Positions 1-14,654 of a DNA stretch of 64,000 nucleotides are shown piece after piece. The notes beneath the pieces are model-generated. The model was given only the letters and a program-made list of their open reading frames with translations. It did not search any database and was not told the DNA's origin. This DNA comes from Himantopus leucocephalus (Eukaryota; Chordata; Aves; Charadriiformes; Recurvirostridae). Location: assembly GCA_003993805.1 (NCBI GenBank), contig RSEF01000012.1, forward strand, positions 5,880,984 to 5,944,983, written 5' to 3'. How positions within the stretch are numbered: the stretch's first letter is position 1; each line of letters starts with the position of its first letter. The translations under genes were made by a program, and so were the position numbers.

Positions 1-1281
1 GTGGGTTAGAGCCTATTACTCTAAGGGCCTCCACAGCAGTAGACAAACAGCTGACAGTAATTCATGCCGAGCGGACAGACCACCTCCACTCCTTGCAGCA
101 TAATAAAACCAGGCTATGCTTATGTACAGCGCATGAAAAGATCCCAAAGGTCTCACAGAGGATTTAAAAAAAGAAATCATGTTTTGCTATTTCCGAGCTC
201 TGTCTATTGCTGTGGTCCCACTGAATTGTAAAGACTGCATCTGAGCAAAGTTTTGCTTGCAGAATAGCCTTTTTTCCAAGGGTGAGATTAGCTGACAGGT
301 TTTGTTGGTTTCTATGAGGAAAACTGGATTTTGCACTATAGTTATGGTGCTGCCCTGTTCAGTGCTGCTCTTGTTACTGACTTTCTCACATCACTGTTAT
401 TACAGAAGAAAATGTAAGCTAAAAAAATCTTAACACGTTAATGAGATGCTAGCTTGAAAGTAATACACTTCCTACTCCTTAAAAATCTCCCAAAGATTCA
501 GTGCATGTAATTCTTTACAGTTTTTAGGTTTTGTTTATTTTTAAATGATAAACATAATGATCATACTGTCTCTAGCAACTGCATCTTCTGTGGAACTGTG
601 GGGATTGTCTCACTTCATATAGCTGATAGGCGAGATTTACTCACTCTTTCTACTGTCAGTGGACTGCAAGGATCAGCAGGACCTGGGGATGATCAGCACT
701 TCTCCAAACTATGCCTGATGTTCTCTAACCCTAGATAAGAAATGCTGAAATCAAAGTAATGTCATTTTGAGGCAACATATTTGTCTCTTCTTCTAGAAGA
801 TGTATAAAAACAGAAGAAAAACTTACAAGCTTCAAGTGTAATGCCAGTACGGACCTCAAACTGCCATCAAACCACTCTCATCTAGTGCATGGGTTCGTTT
901 CCAGAGCAATGACTCTGGAATCCAAATTTAGATTATTTTAATTAAATGCTTTTTTTGTTCCCTCTGGGTCTGTGGCCAATTGAAAGGTGCTCTAGAGATC
1001 AATTTTAGCATCACGTATAAACCACAGCAAAAAACATATATAAGTACGTAACAGCGTGTGCTGCTCTACTAAAACTTATGCTTATTTGCCAGTGTATCAC
1101 CTGTAACAATGGACAAGAGTTCCCTAAGTTAATAGCACAAACAATCCATAAAGGAAAACTTTGTGGGGATTAGACCTGCAACTTTGTAATCTGATAAAAC
1201 ATGGCTTATTTTTAAAAATTAAATTTCCTGAAGCAGAAAACTACAATGCAGTGTTTACAAAACTGGTGAATTCTCCTTGTA

Positions 1282-1335
1282 CAATAGAATAGCTCAGTTG
1301 GAAGGGACCTACAGCAATCACCTAGTCCAACTGTA
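1282..1335 (-). repeat. CR1 LINE 3' end fragment
   Basis: Contains AATAGAATAGCTCAGTTGG followed by AAGGGACCT and CACCTAGTCCAACTG, the reverse complement of the CR1 3' terminus. Truncated and diverged. Confidence 0.75.
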
Positions 1336-3070
1336 ACTCTTCTAAATTATTGTTTGCTTTTTAAGTTGTCTGTATTTGATATTCATGATGGAGTTCTCTA
1401 GAATTCACAGCTGTAGTCTTCTCCAAGACACGTTTATGTGAACAGAATTTAAATGAGATTTTTCTTAATAATCAGGTAATTTCATCGTGCTCCTTTATCA
1501 CATATACATTTATCTAGGACTAAAATACTTAGGATAGGGCCTGTATTTTATATGTGCAGTTCTGGCAAGTACACAGTAACCTCTGAAGTAATAGACTTCT
1601 GAAATAACAAACATCAATGTCAGAGTTCAAAATATACAGAAGTCCTTGGCCACATTTGCATAGAACAAAGTAATAACATCTATTAGGCAAAGTTACTTCC
1701 TCATCTTACCATTTAAAAGAGAATAGTTGTTATTCTGGTGACATGAATTATTACAGTGGTTGAAATAAGTCTAATAGTACAGTTTGAGTGGTCATAGCGT
1801 ATTTATTAATAAAAGCCTATTGTTATGGGAGTGGCAGTACTATTTAAAATCAAACCCATTTATTCTTAAGCAATGCTGTTGGTCAAGTCTGGAATAACTG
1901 CTTTGCTCATGAATATTAAGTGAAGAATGCAAGTGGTCTGAATGTGTGCCATATATTTAATAATTTGTATCACGTAATCTACTTAAGCTTTCTGTTTTAC
2001 AGGATGGCTATCTCAGTCTGATTCTCTTCCATTGTGTAGTCAGGCTATACCTTGTAGGGGTTTTAATGGAAAAGAGGATTCCCCATTAATACATTTTAAA
2101 CATCTTAATTCCTTTTTTCAGTGAGACATAATGTTGTATTTCTACCTGGACTAGAAATGAGAGAAGTCCCTCTTTCCAGGGTTATACAACACCATTTTCG
2201 CTCTCTGACAGCCCTGACAGAGCGTGAGGAAACCAAGTTAGACACGCATTTATGGGCAGATAGGGGTGAGGCAGTTGCATATGCACGGTGCATGTAAGGT
2301 ACCACACAGCCCTCTAAATTATTGAACAAAATCTTTAATATTGCATATATGTGCACCTACCAAGCAACTTGGAGTGAGGTGAGAAAATGTAAACAGAGGA
2401 ATACCAGCAGATGGCCATGACAGACAGCTGCAAACAGCACCAAAGCCAAATAAATGTAAATGTTAAAGTACCTATTTTATTTCTGATAAACGTACAGTAT
2501 TTTGAAAATGTTCTGCTTCCCCCAGATCCCAGCCTGTGTTGATAACCACTGGGCCAACACTCTTACAAATGATCTTTTTCAATTATGTAGGAAAATATTT
2601 GCTGTGCCAGCATGTCAGAAACTCTAAGCCTAGCTTTTCAGATTAAATTTTGCTGTAGGCATGAAAGCATAAAAAGGATCTTTGCAATACTGGTATGACT
2701 GTCTCTTACACAAAACCTGACATCTACATTGAATAGTGCGTGCTGGTTTCCAGCTCAGCGGGGAACTTCTGTGATTTGAATGGAAATAATGAATTAAGTG
2801 AGTTGAGACTGGACAATAGGCATCCGTCAAGCAGCTTTCAAATGTGAAAGCATGACCTGAAGGCAGGGGCTTGTGCGGGGTTTTGTCATACTAGATTTTG
2901 GTTGGACTCTTCAGCTATCTAATCCCATATCCTGCTCGTTACATCCCACAAACAGATGCTTATGAGGAGTGTGCAAAAAATACTGCGATAGGTTGTTAAC
3001 AAGAGAAAGTTTCATCTAAAGCTGGGAGTCAGAGTTTGGCTCTCACACTGAAATACAGGGTTCGGAGATT

Positions 3071-3104
3071 TTCCAAAATTCTAGCTGNTTCCAAAATTCT
3101 AGCT
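3071..3104. repeat. Direct duplication flanking a single N (3088)
   Basis: TTCCAAAATTCTAGCT occurs at 3071-3086 and again at 3089-3104, separated by G and one N. Probably an assembly join. Confidence 0.75.
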
Positions 3105-3809
3105 AATATTTATCACTGTAACTCAGAAATTCTTCTTACCCAAGTAATAGTTCATCCATTTTAAATCCTGGTAATATCCAGGTAGCAGGGATATTTTGTA
3201 GGAACAGTACTTCACTGCCTCTCCTTTACACGCACAAAGAATTAAACAGTATCAGTAAGCTTGTAGTTCATCTTTTCCTATCTTAAAGGTAATTGTAGAA
3301 CCATAAGCTAAGGTGGGTAATAGCTGCCTACTTCTGTGGTCATTATAATCTTAACTTTTTAGATGATGAAACTGATGTGAAGGAAAAATGTCAATGATTC
3401 TTCTAAAGCTAGCCTTAAATCTGAGTCAGGGCTAAGCTTAGAGCATGGGTCCTCTTAAATTGTCGGTGTGCGAGGTAAGCTTGATTCTGAGAGCAACAAC
3501 CTAGGCTTCTTGCAGATGAAGACAAGGTGTTGTTACAGACACTCCTAACATCAAACTATGTTTTGTCATTTTATGTATATTAGAAGTTCAAGGAGAATAC
3601 TTACACACATGTCTCCCCTGATATTCACATACGCTATTGCATCCATAGTACTTCCCTGGCCTTTCACTGCAGTATGTGTGTAGATTTGCTTGGTGACTCA
3701 GGTAGAGAATGTCATCTTTCTATTTAATACCTGCTAAGGTTTTTTTTTTTTTTTTTTTTTTTTAGAATCGGTATTTTAGTTGCTTTTTTAATCCACATAA
3801 GCTTTCATC

Positions 3810-4500
3810 AAGCTAAACATCTTGGGGGAAGGTACTCCACAGCTTGCTTTACCCACTGTGTAAGAACGACTTTTTTTTGTCTGCTTGGAACCTGCCTCCT
3901 GCTTTCATGTGATGACTCATTGTTCTTGCATTGGAAGAGACTGAACGATTCTTTCCTATTCGTCGTCTTGATCTCAAGGAAAATTTTATAGACCTTTTTT
4001 GTATTTTTCCTCATCTGTCTCTTTTCCACATCTGCAAGTGGCTAAAGGAGCTTCTGTGTCTCTTTTTCCCACGCTTGTTGCCTTTGCTATGCCTTTTCCA
4101 GTTTTATTCTGTTTTAGGTGGAAGGATCACCATTTCCTTTTTCTGAAACAGGTGTTCTATGAATGCACATAATTGTTTTCTTTGTATTGTTGTATATTAC
4201 TCGCTGCAACTCAGCAACTGAATAGATACATTCCTAGAGTTACAAAGCTCAAAGATATAATTCCTGAGCAGTGATAATAAGCTCAGAGTCCAGCACTGTA
4301 TCTGTTCCACTGAAGCTGGAACTGTGTTTTGGGTTGCTTCCGTGCCCCGCCCCACAAGTGCATCAGTTTTCATTAACATGGTAAGCGTCACCTGCCATCA
4401 TCCACTCCCTCAGTATCCTAAGATCATGCTGCAATTCTTCACAGCTGATCCTTGTTTTTAACATCTTGGATAATTGAGTAATTTTTTGTTTTTATTTTCA
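3810..4500 (-). repeat. Old CR1 LINE remnant, antisense
   Basis: The text matches, with much decay, the antisense of the CR1 ORF2 end and 3' region known from many sauropsids (GACTCATTGTTCTTGCATTGG, TTTTATAGACC, CTTTTCCAGTTTTATTCTG, GCAATTCTTCACAG). The small open frames inside are chance products. Edges are approximate. The last roughly 70 bp before 3810 begin after a T24 tract at 3740-3763. Confidence 0.6.
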
Positions 4501-7500
4501 TTATTATTTTCTCTAGAAATCAACTGATAAACACATTATTGTAGCTTTCTTTACCACGTGATATAAAACATATTTCTCCAACTAAAATACAGACCAAACA
4601 AAACGTGTTTTCGAGTACCAACCAAGGCAGACTACCAGTCATGGTTAGAATTAGCATAAAACCGAAGTTACTTATCCACTCCCCCTCAGACAGTGAATAT
4701 TCTGATCTGAATCCAAGCTTGGTCATTCAAATGCACTTTTAGTTGAGACATGAATCAAATTACTGAGGTGGAACTTTACTGCTTTTAATTCCAGAGATTA
4801 ATTCAGACTCGCCTCTGAACTGTAGTATCTTCTGCAGTGTTTTTAATGAGACAGAAACATCTTGATATATCATGTTTTTTAATGTATGACAAGGGTACCC
4901 TTTATTTTAACACAAATCGATATTTTTAAAATATAAAATCTATAATGCATATCATCCATGAAGTACGTTAATGATGTATGCAGTATACATTTGTTTAATC
5001 GAGGGGAAAAAAGCCCTTTAAACTTAAGGATATGCAATCTAAGCCACAAACTTCTTTTACACCTGTTTTATAGCATTCACCTCTGACCTAGCACTTTGTA
5101 TATTATATTCTGGGCCACATCATGGTTTTACAGTTCCATTTATAAAGTGATGGGAAAAAATCTAGCATTTTTGTAAGCGTGGCAAATACGCATGTGTTCC
5201 CAGGGTGCTGGGAGGATTTTTGTGTTTGAAAAGGTGCTTTATTTTAGGATTGGTTAAAGCACAAAACAAACATCCAAAAGCATTGGTTTGCTTAACTTCA
5301 CCAAAAATAATAAACACCCGAAAGTGAACTCGGGCCTCTGCATGTTGAATTGATGGATAATTCATAAGCCTGCTTTTAAAAACAATACAGTACATGGTTT
5401 TCTTTCTGTATTTCAGCAGCTCTCCCAGTTCACATTCATCTTGGCTGTTGTAAGCTGTTATACCATTCTCCCTCCAACACAGAACTTAATTAAAATTAGC
5501 CACTCTTGTTGCCAGTATTAAAACTTCATTTTGAACCAGTGCTCTGACCCTTTCTGAAGCCTGACTGATGATAGTTCAGATCTTCGTTACACTGCTCATC
5601 CCACTAATCCTGTTCTCTTTGACCGAAGATAAATATGCAGGCATTACCGTCTGGTTTATGCATGCAGGATCCTTCCAGGCTGTGTTTATAGATGTAAAAG
5701 GAAGGGGGTCTGTCTTGCCACCATGGCTGTTCAAGCACCAGCCTCTGTCGTAATGAAATCAGGGAAACCAACAGCTGGGTGTTGTCTGCTGCCTTCGGAT
5801 GGGCCCCCTTTTTACCACTCTCAACAGCCTCTTGTTTTGTTTTGTACAAACTATGCAGTTTCATCATTCATTCTGACTGTTTGATTTAAGCTTCCATTCC
5901 CTGGGTCAATAAAAAAAGGCTGGCAAGGGAGGAAGGATGAAAGAAGGTGACACTTTGACAGCTCCTTTTTCACGGTAATGAGCACAACTGCTCTTTCTTT
6001 CCCCACTCCTGTTCACCATGGCCTTTTCTTTCTTTATAGAGCCACATGAAGGGAAGAAATTGCGGTTCAGCTCTGCCTTCCAGGGCCTGACTAGATAAAC
6101 TGGAGGGCTCAGGGTGTCTTTTGTGGGCTCTGCCTATGGAGTCATTGCTTTGTTCGGGGGTTATTTTCTGTTTGCTTCCTGTATATAATGACAGGTAAAT
6201 GCAGATGAATAGAATTAGTTTCAACTCGAATACATGAGGCAGCAAAGCATCATTTACTTCCTGGTGACTTCTGTACTGTGCATCATGCTCGTTCACAAAA
6301 CAAGTTCCCATTAATTTAGCTAGTCCATGGGAGTCTGCCACAGAAAAAATGTCTTTGCTTGGGAGAGGAAGAAATAATTGCTACCTTTCCAGCATTAATA
6401 ATCCTCTGTGCTAAGAACAACAGCATTTAATAAAGAGGCAATTTAGATTATAAGTAACCTGTATCCTAACTAGATGAAAAGACTTCTTTGATGCAAGGCA
6501 GTGCTGTTTGCAGAAGCAGAGCCTTAACTCATACAGTTGGAGAACTGCACTTTAAGTATAAATGACTTTTAGTACTTCACAACAAGCGCCAAGCCTCAGG
6601 GATTGACAGAGTCTCTGATTTATATAAAGTACAGATCTAAACACCTCACAACTCTTAGAATTTTAGATCTTTAATCATGATTATTTGATGTGAATTCAGA
6701 GTTTAGATCATTCATGTGCTGCATAGTATTTACCTAAAAAGCTTCAAATTTATTTAAAGTTTCCTATTTTTAAATGCATTTGAAGCATCATTTGGAAACT
6801 GTAAATCATGATGAACAAAAAAACCCAAACCAAAGAGAGCAAAGCAGGTAGGTAACAACAGAAGAGAGCGAACAGAAGAAAACACCACACAAACAGTAGG
6901 AAGGACATTACACTACAAAGAACTTTTGTTTTAACAAGGGACAAAAAGTAGCAAGTGTTAGATTGACAGCACAAGAATAGACCCAGTATATAACTCTTTA
7001 TATAGAGATTAATCATAACTTTTCTGAAAGATGTCAACCCCCTGGCTACACTGAAAGGTCTTTCACTCAAAGTCAGTGCATTCACCTGGGAATATTCTGC
7101 CAGTGGTGCTCCTATTTCATAGCCAGAAGACTTCTCCTGCAAAACTAGTCACCTCACAGCCAGGGCTCCAGCAGTACAGAGGTAGGCAGTCTGACACTTT
7201 CAGCTGAGAGCGTTCTTATTTTTAGTTTTCTTATTCTTTTCTCTCTGCTAAAGGAATTGTCCCTGGGGACTGTGGATAGTACTGGAAATTAAGCAGAGCT
7301 ATATACATTTATTAATGGAAACACAGCTCTTTCGGACTAAAGACCAGCTTCTCCTGTATCTTCTGCTTATAGCCGTTCAAATATTTTCTGGGGTTTTTTT
7401 TGGTTGGTTGAATTAGGAATCTGCATAAAAAATGTTTTGCATCTAAGGAAACTGCCTCTTCAACGTGAAGTGAAATATTTCATTTTGGTTTCATTTCTTT

Positions 7501-9298
7501 TTTTTGTGTGTGTGTGTGTCTTAATGTATATTGAAATTCAATTTAGCTACACTGATTCAATGTTATTCAGATAGGAAAAATCAAAACACTCCAGCAAGAA
7601 AACACCCAAATAAAAGACCACAATTTTTCTGAGATTTATGTGAAATCTCGCCTGACGTAATCTAAACATGCAACTAGTTTAAACTGTTACCAAACTAAAT
7701 TTTTGGAGGATGAACTATTCAGCCTGAGTGCTTTGCCTGTGTCTAAATTAAATCAGAGCAGTCGCTGGTGGTGAGTGTGGTCCATCTGTTTACCTCATTC
7801 ATGCCAGTTCTGTCAGGCCACTGAATTAAACCACTATAAACAGCCCCCTTGATGTCTCTTTGTTCTGCAGTAGAGAATATCTGAGACGTGTGCTTTTAAG
7901 GGTATGCCTATGTTGTGCAGTGTAAAAGCAGTTGAATTACTTCCAAAGAGCGGGTGATTTTGCTGTGCAGCTCCGTGGAACTCGGAGATTTGGGGTGCTC
8001 AGATGTCATGCTGATGCAGCGACGCTGCCGTCAGCTCCAGAGCAGGCTCACCGGGAATCAGCACACTGATGCACAGCAAAATACAGCTGTACCCCCAGTT
8101 GCGTATATACGGTTGGAAATCCCACCTTTGGATATAGGCCGAGATGGAAATGGGTAGCATAACCTACTTTTCTACAATTTTCATAAGCATTGGCTTTGCT
8201 TTGATTGCTCGTATTTGTGTCTTGTGTAATTTTCTGGTAAGCAGAGTTCTACTTAGACCTACCAGCTCTGGGTGCGTGAAAACACTATAGTCAGAGCTCA
8301 GTTTAAACCTGACAACGTTCTGCTTTAAACTTGGCTGACCTCACCATAGGCAGTTCCAGATACTTTTATGTTATGTGAACTAATGCCAAGGACATGTGAT
8401 GGGGTCAAGTACAGAGAATAAAAGCAGAGCAGATGTGCTGTGAATACCAGATTTTTTCAGTGTTATGATTAATGTGACATCACAAACCTTCCCCGAAACA
8501 TTCTGCTGTGAAAAGAGACTCTTCACAAAACAAAGCACAGGGCCTGATTTTATTCTGTAGACTTACTGAAAGGTTTGGGGTCTTTCCACTGTAACCTGAT
8601 TCCTAACACTTGGCACCTCTTTTCTTGAAGTGGATGATGTGTGCTGTGGTGGCAATTAGTGCTTGAAGCTCAGGCACCCTTCAGAGAACATTTTTTCCAC
8701 AAACAAGGAGGGACTGCAACACACAGTCAATCACAGCCTCTACGCCTTATTTTTCAAGTGGTTTTAAGAACAGTGCTGTAAGGCTGAGGTTACTTGTTAT
8801 ACAGAAATAAACTTCTACAGGTGCGTCATGCTCAAAGCTTGCGTTTGACACTTATTTTCCAGCCTTTTTTTTTTTTTTATATAATGTACATTCCTATGTG
8901 AAATGGCATTGGCAAAGAGAACACAGCCTCCTGTGATACAGGTATCTGCGATAATGATCAAGCTTCATTCCATGCTTTCTGTTTTCAGTCTTTGAGCTGC
9001 AACTTTGTCATCCTTTAAGGACACATATATCTATTAATTTTTAACAGAATTTGACAGTCTTTCAGATGGGCATTACATAAAGCTATAAAAATGTATAAAA
9101 ATTCCTTTCTTCATAGATAAAGAATTACCTCTGTAAATAACAACTAAAGCCAGTCTCTTGATATATCTTACAACTTTCAGGTTGCTCGACTTGAGCACAC
9201 AGATAGGTTCCGCATCTGGAATTGTGGAAATATCTCTTCTTTATAATGGACTGAAGCAAAAACTTTGACCAGCTGACCCTCCTGCCCTTCTTCTCTTC

Positions 9299-9320
9299 CC
9301 CCCCCNCCCCCCCCCCCCCC
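9299..9320. repeat. Poly-C tract with one N
   Basis: About 21 C interrupted by N at 9306. A low-complexity run of unreliable length, in the EFCC1 intron. Confidence 0.9.
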
Positions 9321-12300
9321 AAATCTCTGTCTCTCTTAGAGTTTTCAGTTTGGGATTATCTCAGAAGGTGAAGCTTTAAAATCAGATGCAGAGAATGTTT
9401 AATCAAAGTTCTACTTACAGTGCAGTGCATTTTTTTCTAGTTTGAGGGTAGCATTTTTCTTGGGTTGTTTCAGTGACTAAAGCTGTGAATAGCTGAGAAT
9501 CAGATTGCCAGGCAAATCTGGCAAATAGAGGAAAATACGCTGAGTATCACAAAGAGAATACCCCAAGCCAAGAACTAGGGAGGCAAATATCAGTCTGGAT
9601 GTTAATCGTTCTGCTAAGCGGGCAGCCAAGATGCTGATAAAGTTGAAAAGATGTACTGGAGAATGAAAGGAAGAGAACGGTACGCTAAACGTGGCCAGTG
9701 ATTCAACAGGAATTCTGACTATGCTGAGAAGATGGGCAAACAGAGCAAACTCCAGCAAATGTTTGCAGTACTGCTAAATAACTGTCTCGTGTCATTGAAA
9801 ATACAGAAATTGCCTATATTGTATTTCCTGAAATCGGTGACATTTATTAGCTCGTCCCCCAACCTGCTTAGAGTCTAGGCAGTTTTAAATACAGATTGAA
9901 TATCTGCTTCTATGTGAGTATGCCTGGCAGTGTCCTAAGTAACGTGACGGTATTTAAAATCTTTGGATCTTGCCTGTGCTATCCCAAGGATGGGGTTTAA
10001 GAACTTAGCTTGGCTTTGGGTTTGCGTTACGGCAAGTTCCCCGTGAAGTCATGGAGTCAACTAATTTTACTTTCTAGATATTTCCCCAGGTCTCCAGATA
10101 ATTTAGGATTTATGTTACATAGAGGAGCTTTTTGAGAATTTAAGTTAATGATGAAATAGAATGGTTGCCTGTGCATCTGTTGAAAGGCTAGATTAATTTC
10201 TTTCTCTGGATGGCTTAGACAACTGGTTGAAGAAAGCTGCTGAAACAGAGCATATTTCTTGCAAATCGCAGGACAGGTTTGAGTGGGTTGGTCCCTCTAG
10301 CGTTTCCAGATTTCATAATTCCATGCTTTTGTCTGGTGCATAAATTAGAAAGGCTTTTTGTTGAGTTTTGTTTTATTGTTTAAGCATAACATACACAAAT
10401 TTCCCTTGAACTATTCTAGGGTGACTTTACTCATCTTGTCCTATCATTGTTAGCCTGGGGATGTATTCAAGAGATAAGGCCTCCTCCCCTGCAGATCATT
10501 AATCCTTCCATATTCTGAGAGCAGACTATTTTAGCATAACAAATTAATCTGTTTGAAAACTTGGGTTGTCAGCATCTGTCTTACACCCTACGTTGTCTGT
10601 TTTGTATCCTGAAGGAAAGTGAGATGAGGAGCAAAGAGCAAATAATCGCTTCTTTTTGCTTTAGTAGAACTCTTCCTCTCCTCGTTTTCATGAAGTGATT
10701 TCCAAGTTTTATGAAGAATAAATAAAATTTCTTCCCTTTTTATTCCTCCAGCAGAATAAAAAGCTTAAAAGAATGTAGAATTCTCTGCTTGTGCCTGAGT
10801 GTAGATGATCAGCAGTGTTTGATTTTCCAAGTAACTTATGTGAATTGACAGCAAAAATGACATGCACTAAACCTACTTGAGATATGCTTGGTTGATTTGT
10901 TTTAATTTTATCTCTGGAGGGGCTCAGTGGAGTCGTCGGGTACTTTATACTAAATGTGTGTTTAAGTGTCTGAGCACTAGTCAATGCTCTGGTCCTCTCA
11001 GGATCTTGCCGCTGGTGTTTTTACTTCAGGTTTTTGTCAATATATTTGACATCCAGGGAGGTAAACTTAGAAGCCCCAAGTGTAAGTCACAGGTTACGCT
11101 TTGAGGTTGCATATCACTACTTTGTCTTACAAAACTAACTTGAAGAAAAAGTAAGTTTTTTAAAGTACTGCTGGCTCTTCAAAGCATCTATTAGGGAGGT
11201 TTGGCAAACTTCCATTCAGTAAAAGATTTATTGCCCAGTTATGGTCTTGTTACTCTATAAGCAAAGGAATGCTCCTAATGAATTCAACAGGTCTGATCAC
11301 AGGAGTGTACGAGCGGAGAGCAGCACAGAGGGACGTGGTCATACAGAGACCTTTTAGTGAGGTGGGGAAGAACTGGAGCGCTCTGGCAAGCATCCTTTCT
11401 TGCAGCTGCTCTTTTGCATGGAAGCGGCTACAAACTTGTCGGGTTTGCTTAAGGAACAAATGAGAGGCCAAGTGTGTGACTGTGTAGGCAACACGCACTG
11501 GTCCTCCTGGCTCCCCAGTGAGGTTCCTAATGAGCTGTAACACTTTGTGACAGGACGCTACAAACGCTTGGCTTACAGATGTGTTCTTCTTGGTAATAAA
11601 TAATGGTGCTTTTTATGCAGCTTTCCTACGCTGATGTTAGTTGGCTTTTAGGTCAAGAGAGATGCACAGATGCCAGTCTTGTCAAGTGAATAACTCCGTT
11701 CCCGGAATAACCCCAATGCATAGAGTTTACTGTGCTTGCATCTGCATGCAGTGGGATCTGAAGTGTCAGGATCTGTCAGACGGATGATAATCGAGGTTAA
11801 TGCAGTTCTAAGGTCTATAAATTGAGCACAACAGCAGTACACAGCAGTGGTGTCCTATCACAGGCGAGCTAAGCCCACCAGGCAGAAGGCACATAGGAAG
11901 CCTTTATGGCAGAAAGTGACATACTGCTGATATTTGATACAGAAAGGTGCTCTACAGGAGGAGCTCACCCAAGTAATCCAGAGGGTTGCAACTGAGGGCT
12001 GTTTATGAGCTAGGACCGTTTCTGTTTGATTTTGGTTCTTGCAATGACAGTGAGAAAGTGACTTTGTTCCGGGAGGCGTGCTTTCCAAGTGGCGTAGCCG
12101 CTGATAGGGGGTCCACGCTTATGAAATGATTTGAAGGGGGGGGGGGAGTGGGTTTTTTCTTTAATTTAAAGTTATCTTTGCGTATGAAATGAATCTTTGA
12201 TTTTTGCTGGTATAAGACAAGACAGGTAATATGTTGTATCACCTAGAAAGTCTGGGAAGTAAAAGGTGTCCATTTTCTTGGGGAAAGACTATAAAGCCAG

Positions 12301-14654
12301 AAAGGTGTGATGCAGCTTGTCAGGGCAGCCAGATGAAGGATGGAGGCGCACTGTGGGGGTTCACCAAGCTGCTGGTGGCATTCCCAGGCACCAGTTCAAG
12401 GGGAGAGTAGCTGCAGAAACAGTGACTGCACGCCTTCTAGGGAAAAAAATCATCACTCTGGTATAGGAGGGGTTAGCATGATTCAAATTACGCACAGAAG
12501 GGCGGGAGGCAGCTTTTAAAGACAGCTGCATGTGTCAGATACTGTGTATGAGGTGACAAAACCAACTCCTTTGGCTTGAACCTATCTTTTTGTTACTGCT
12601 GATGAAGACAGAGCTTGTAGTACGCTTAAATCTCTCCATCCCCAGGAAGGTATGTGCGATGGGGGCTGCTAAATGACAGCTACAGTGAGTTCAACAAACA
12701 CCGCCTGCTCAGAGCTGCGGGAGGAAGCCTGGGACACGGCAAAAGCACGTCCACCCCAGTGTCCATATGAGTGGCATTGCTATTGTGCTCACAGTGATTT
12801 ACTCCCAACACAGCAAATAAGGCAAGCCAGATGAAAAGGAGGATTTAGTGAGGAACCAGGGAAAGTCTCCCAAGAATAAATGCTGTGTAACTAAGAGCCC
12901 AGCACTGAAAAAGGCCAGAGAACTGGCTACATTTCCAACATCAGAATTGGCACCGAAGTACAAGCTTCCTTGTGGATAAATGCACTTGCGCTAATTTGAA
13001 TGGATTTGAAGTAAAGGTTTTGCTGTTATTATGGGAAGCAAGTATTATGAATGTTAAAATCAATTGAAAGAATCTTCGTGCATTTGAAATAAAACTAGCC
13101 TTTCTATAGAAAGAGAAGCTATAAATTTTCTTCAGCGTCAAGTTAATTTGAATTGCTCTGTGCATTTCTCTCTACCATACATAACAATACCTTCTATTAT
13201 CCCTTTTTGTGAAATCAAAATGTTCCTTTAAAGTGTTTCAAATGAGTAGTAATCTGATTTGCTTGCTTAGCTCATGATTCTTTTATGACTAGAGATGTGC
13301 AAGTAGTCTAAGCTTCACGTGATGGGAGCATATTCACCTGTTACTGTTAACTTCTTGAAAAACTTGGTTCTGTGTTTTTTGGCAGACTTCTGTGTAATAT
13401 ATAACTTCTTACAGTCTTAAGTAGAAGAAAATATTAGGTACAAGCAGAATTAGAAAATAAAACGAGATGATGTCAGTTCATCCAGAACAATCCGCTTTAG
13501 TGCTCTAGCAGATGCAGGAGGCTCTGCAAAGTAACGTTTTGTTTCACCCCCTGAGAGTTCAGTTCCCTGATTGTCATCGTTCTTACTGACTGCTGTCAGT
13601 CACTGCTTCCTGCCTGTTGTTGCTCTTGTCCAAGGACGTACTTATCATCTGCAGTTCTAGCCAGAGTTTTGTGTAGTCCAGCACGTGTGCACCCACAGTC
13701 TCCATGCAAATTGTGCCATCTGAAATAAACTGCCGAGACGCACTTCACCTTACAACCAGCAAGTAGTTGATATTGATGACACTAGACAAGCAGAAAGTTG
13801 TCTGGATTTTCTTTATTTAATGTCTAACTTTTTAAATAGAAGAACAGTTCTAGTATGCCTAAATATAAAACATGCATTATCATTTGGTTTGGAAATAACC
13901 TAATGTATACACCTTCTTTTGTGGAGTAGTGTTCCCTTCCTAGGGCTTTTGCCTATTCATCTAACAGAGCTGACTCTGTATCAGTTAGGAATATTTCTAC
14001 GTTCCTCTCCTGTTCTCAGATTATAGATTTGAATCTGTTTGGTCCATCTTGTTCTGTTTTACAGAGTAAATGATAACCTGAGAAATTATTGAAAAGATCA
14101 GGACATTGCCTCCTAAAAGAAAAGAAAAATTGAACTGCTTCTGATATAGGATAACCTAAAGCATAACTTCTTTATAAGAATTAACACTGGTGACTTTATG
14201 AAAGAAATAAATGGGGGAAATTATACTAGAGGGCTCCACTTTCATATTTATAAGAGAATATGAGGGGATGAAACAAGTGTCTCTGCGTTCCGTGTAAAAA
14301 GAATTCCTACTCATTAACACATATAAATGCTGATGGATAATTAAGTAATTTGGGAGACAGACCATGCATATGGGAAGCATTTTTGGTATTTTATGACCCC
14401 TTCCACTGACCTATGTAATTACTGTGCTGCTGGCTAACACAGCAACATAAAACCTCTGTGAATATCTCCATTATGAAGTCTACTTCAATTCTAAATGACC
14501 TTTCTTTGTATTTGTTACACTGGGATCAAAAAAAGGTTGTTAAATTCCGTTATTTCCTCCAATACTATTAAAGAGAAAAAAAAATCGGTAAACTTTATTC
14601 AGTAATCAATTTCTAAGCCACCTACAATGTAGTATAGAAAACAGAGCCAACTTA

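Noticed and set aside
3931..4146. 71-codon plus-strand frame
   Set aside because: Lies inside an antisense CR1 remnant.
9477..9758. 93-codon minus-strand hydrophobic frame considered as a small membrane protein gene
   Set aside because: No promoter, splice or family support; likely chance in intron sequence.
11250..11543. Overlapping frames on both strands near 11.3 kb considered as an EFCC1 exon
   Set aside because: Translation unlike the expected acidic linker or coiled coil, and no acceptor/donor pair in phase 2 was seen.
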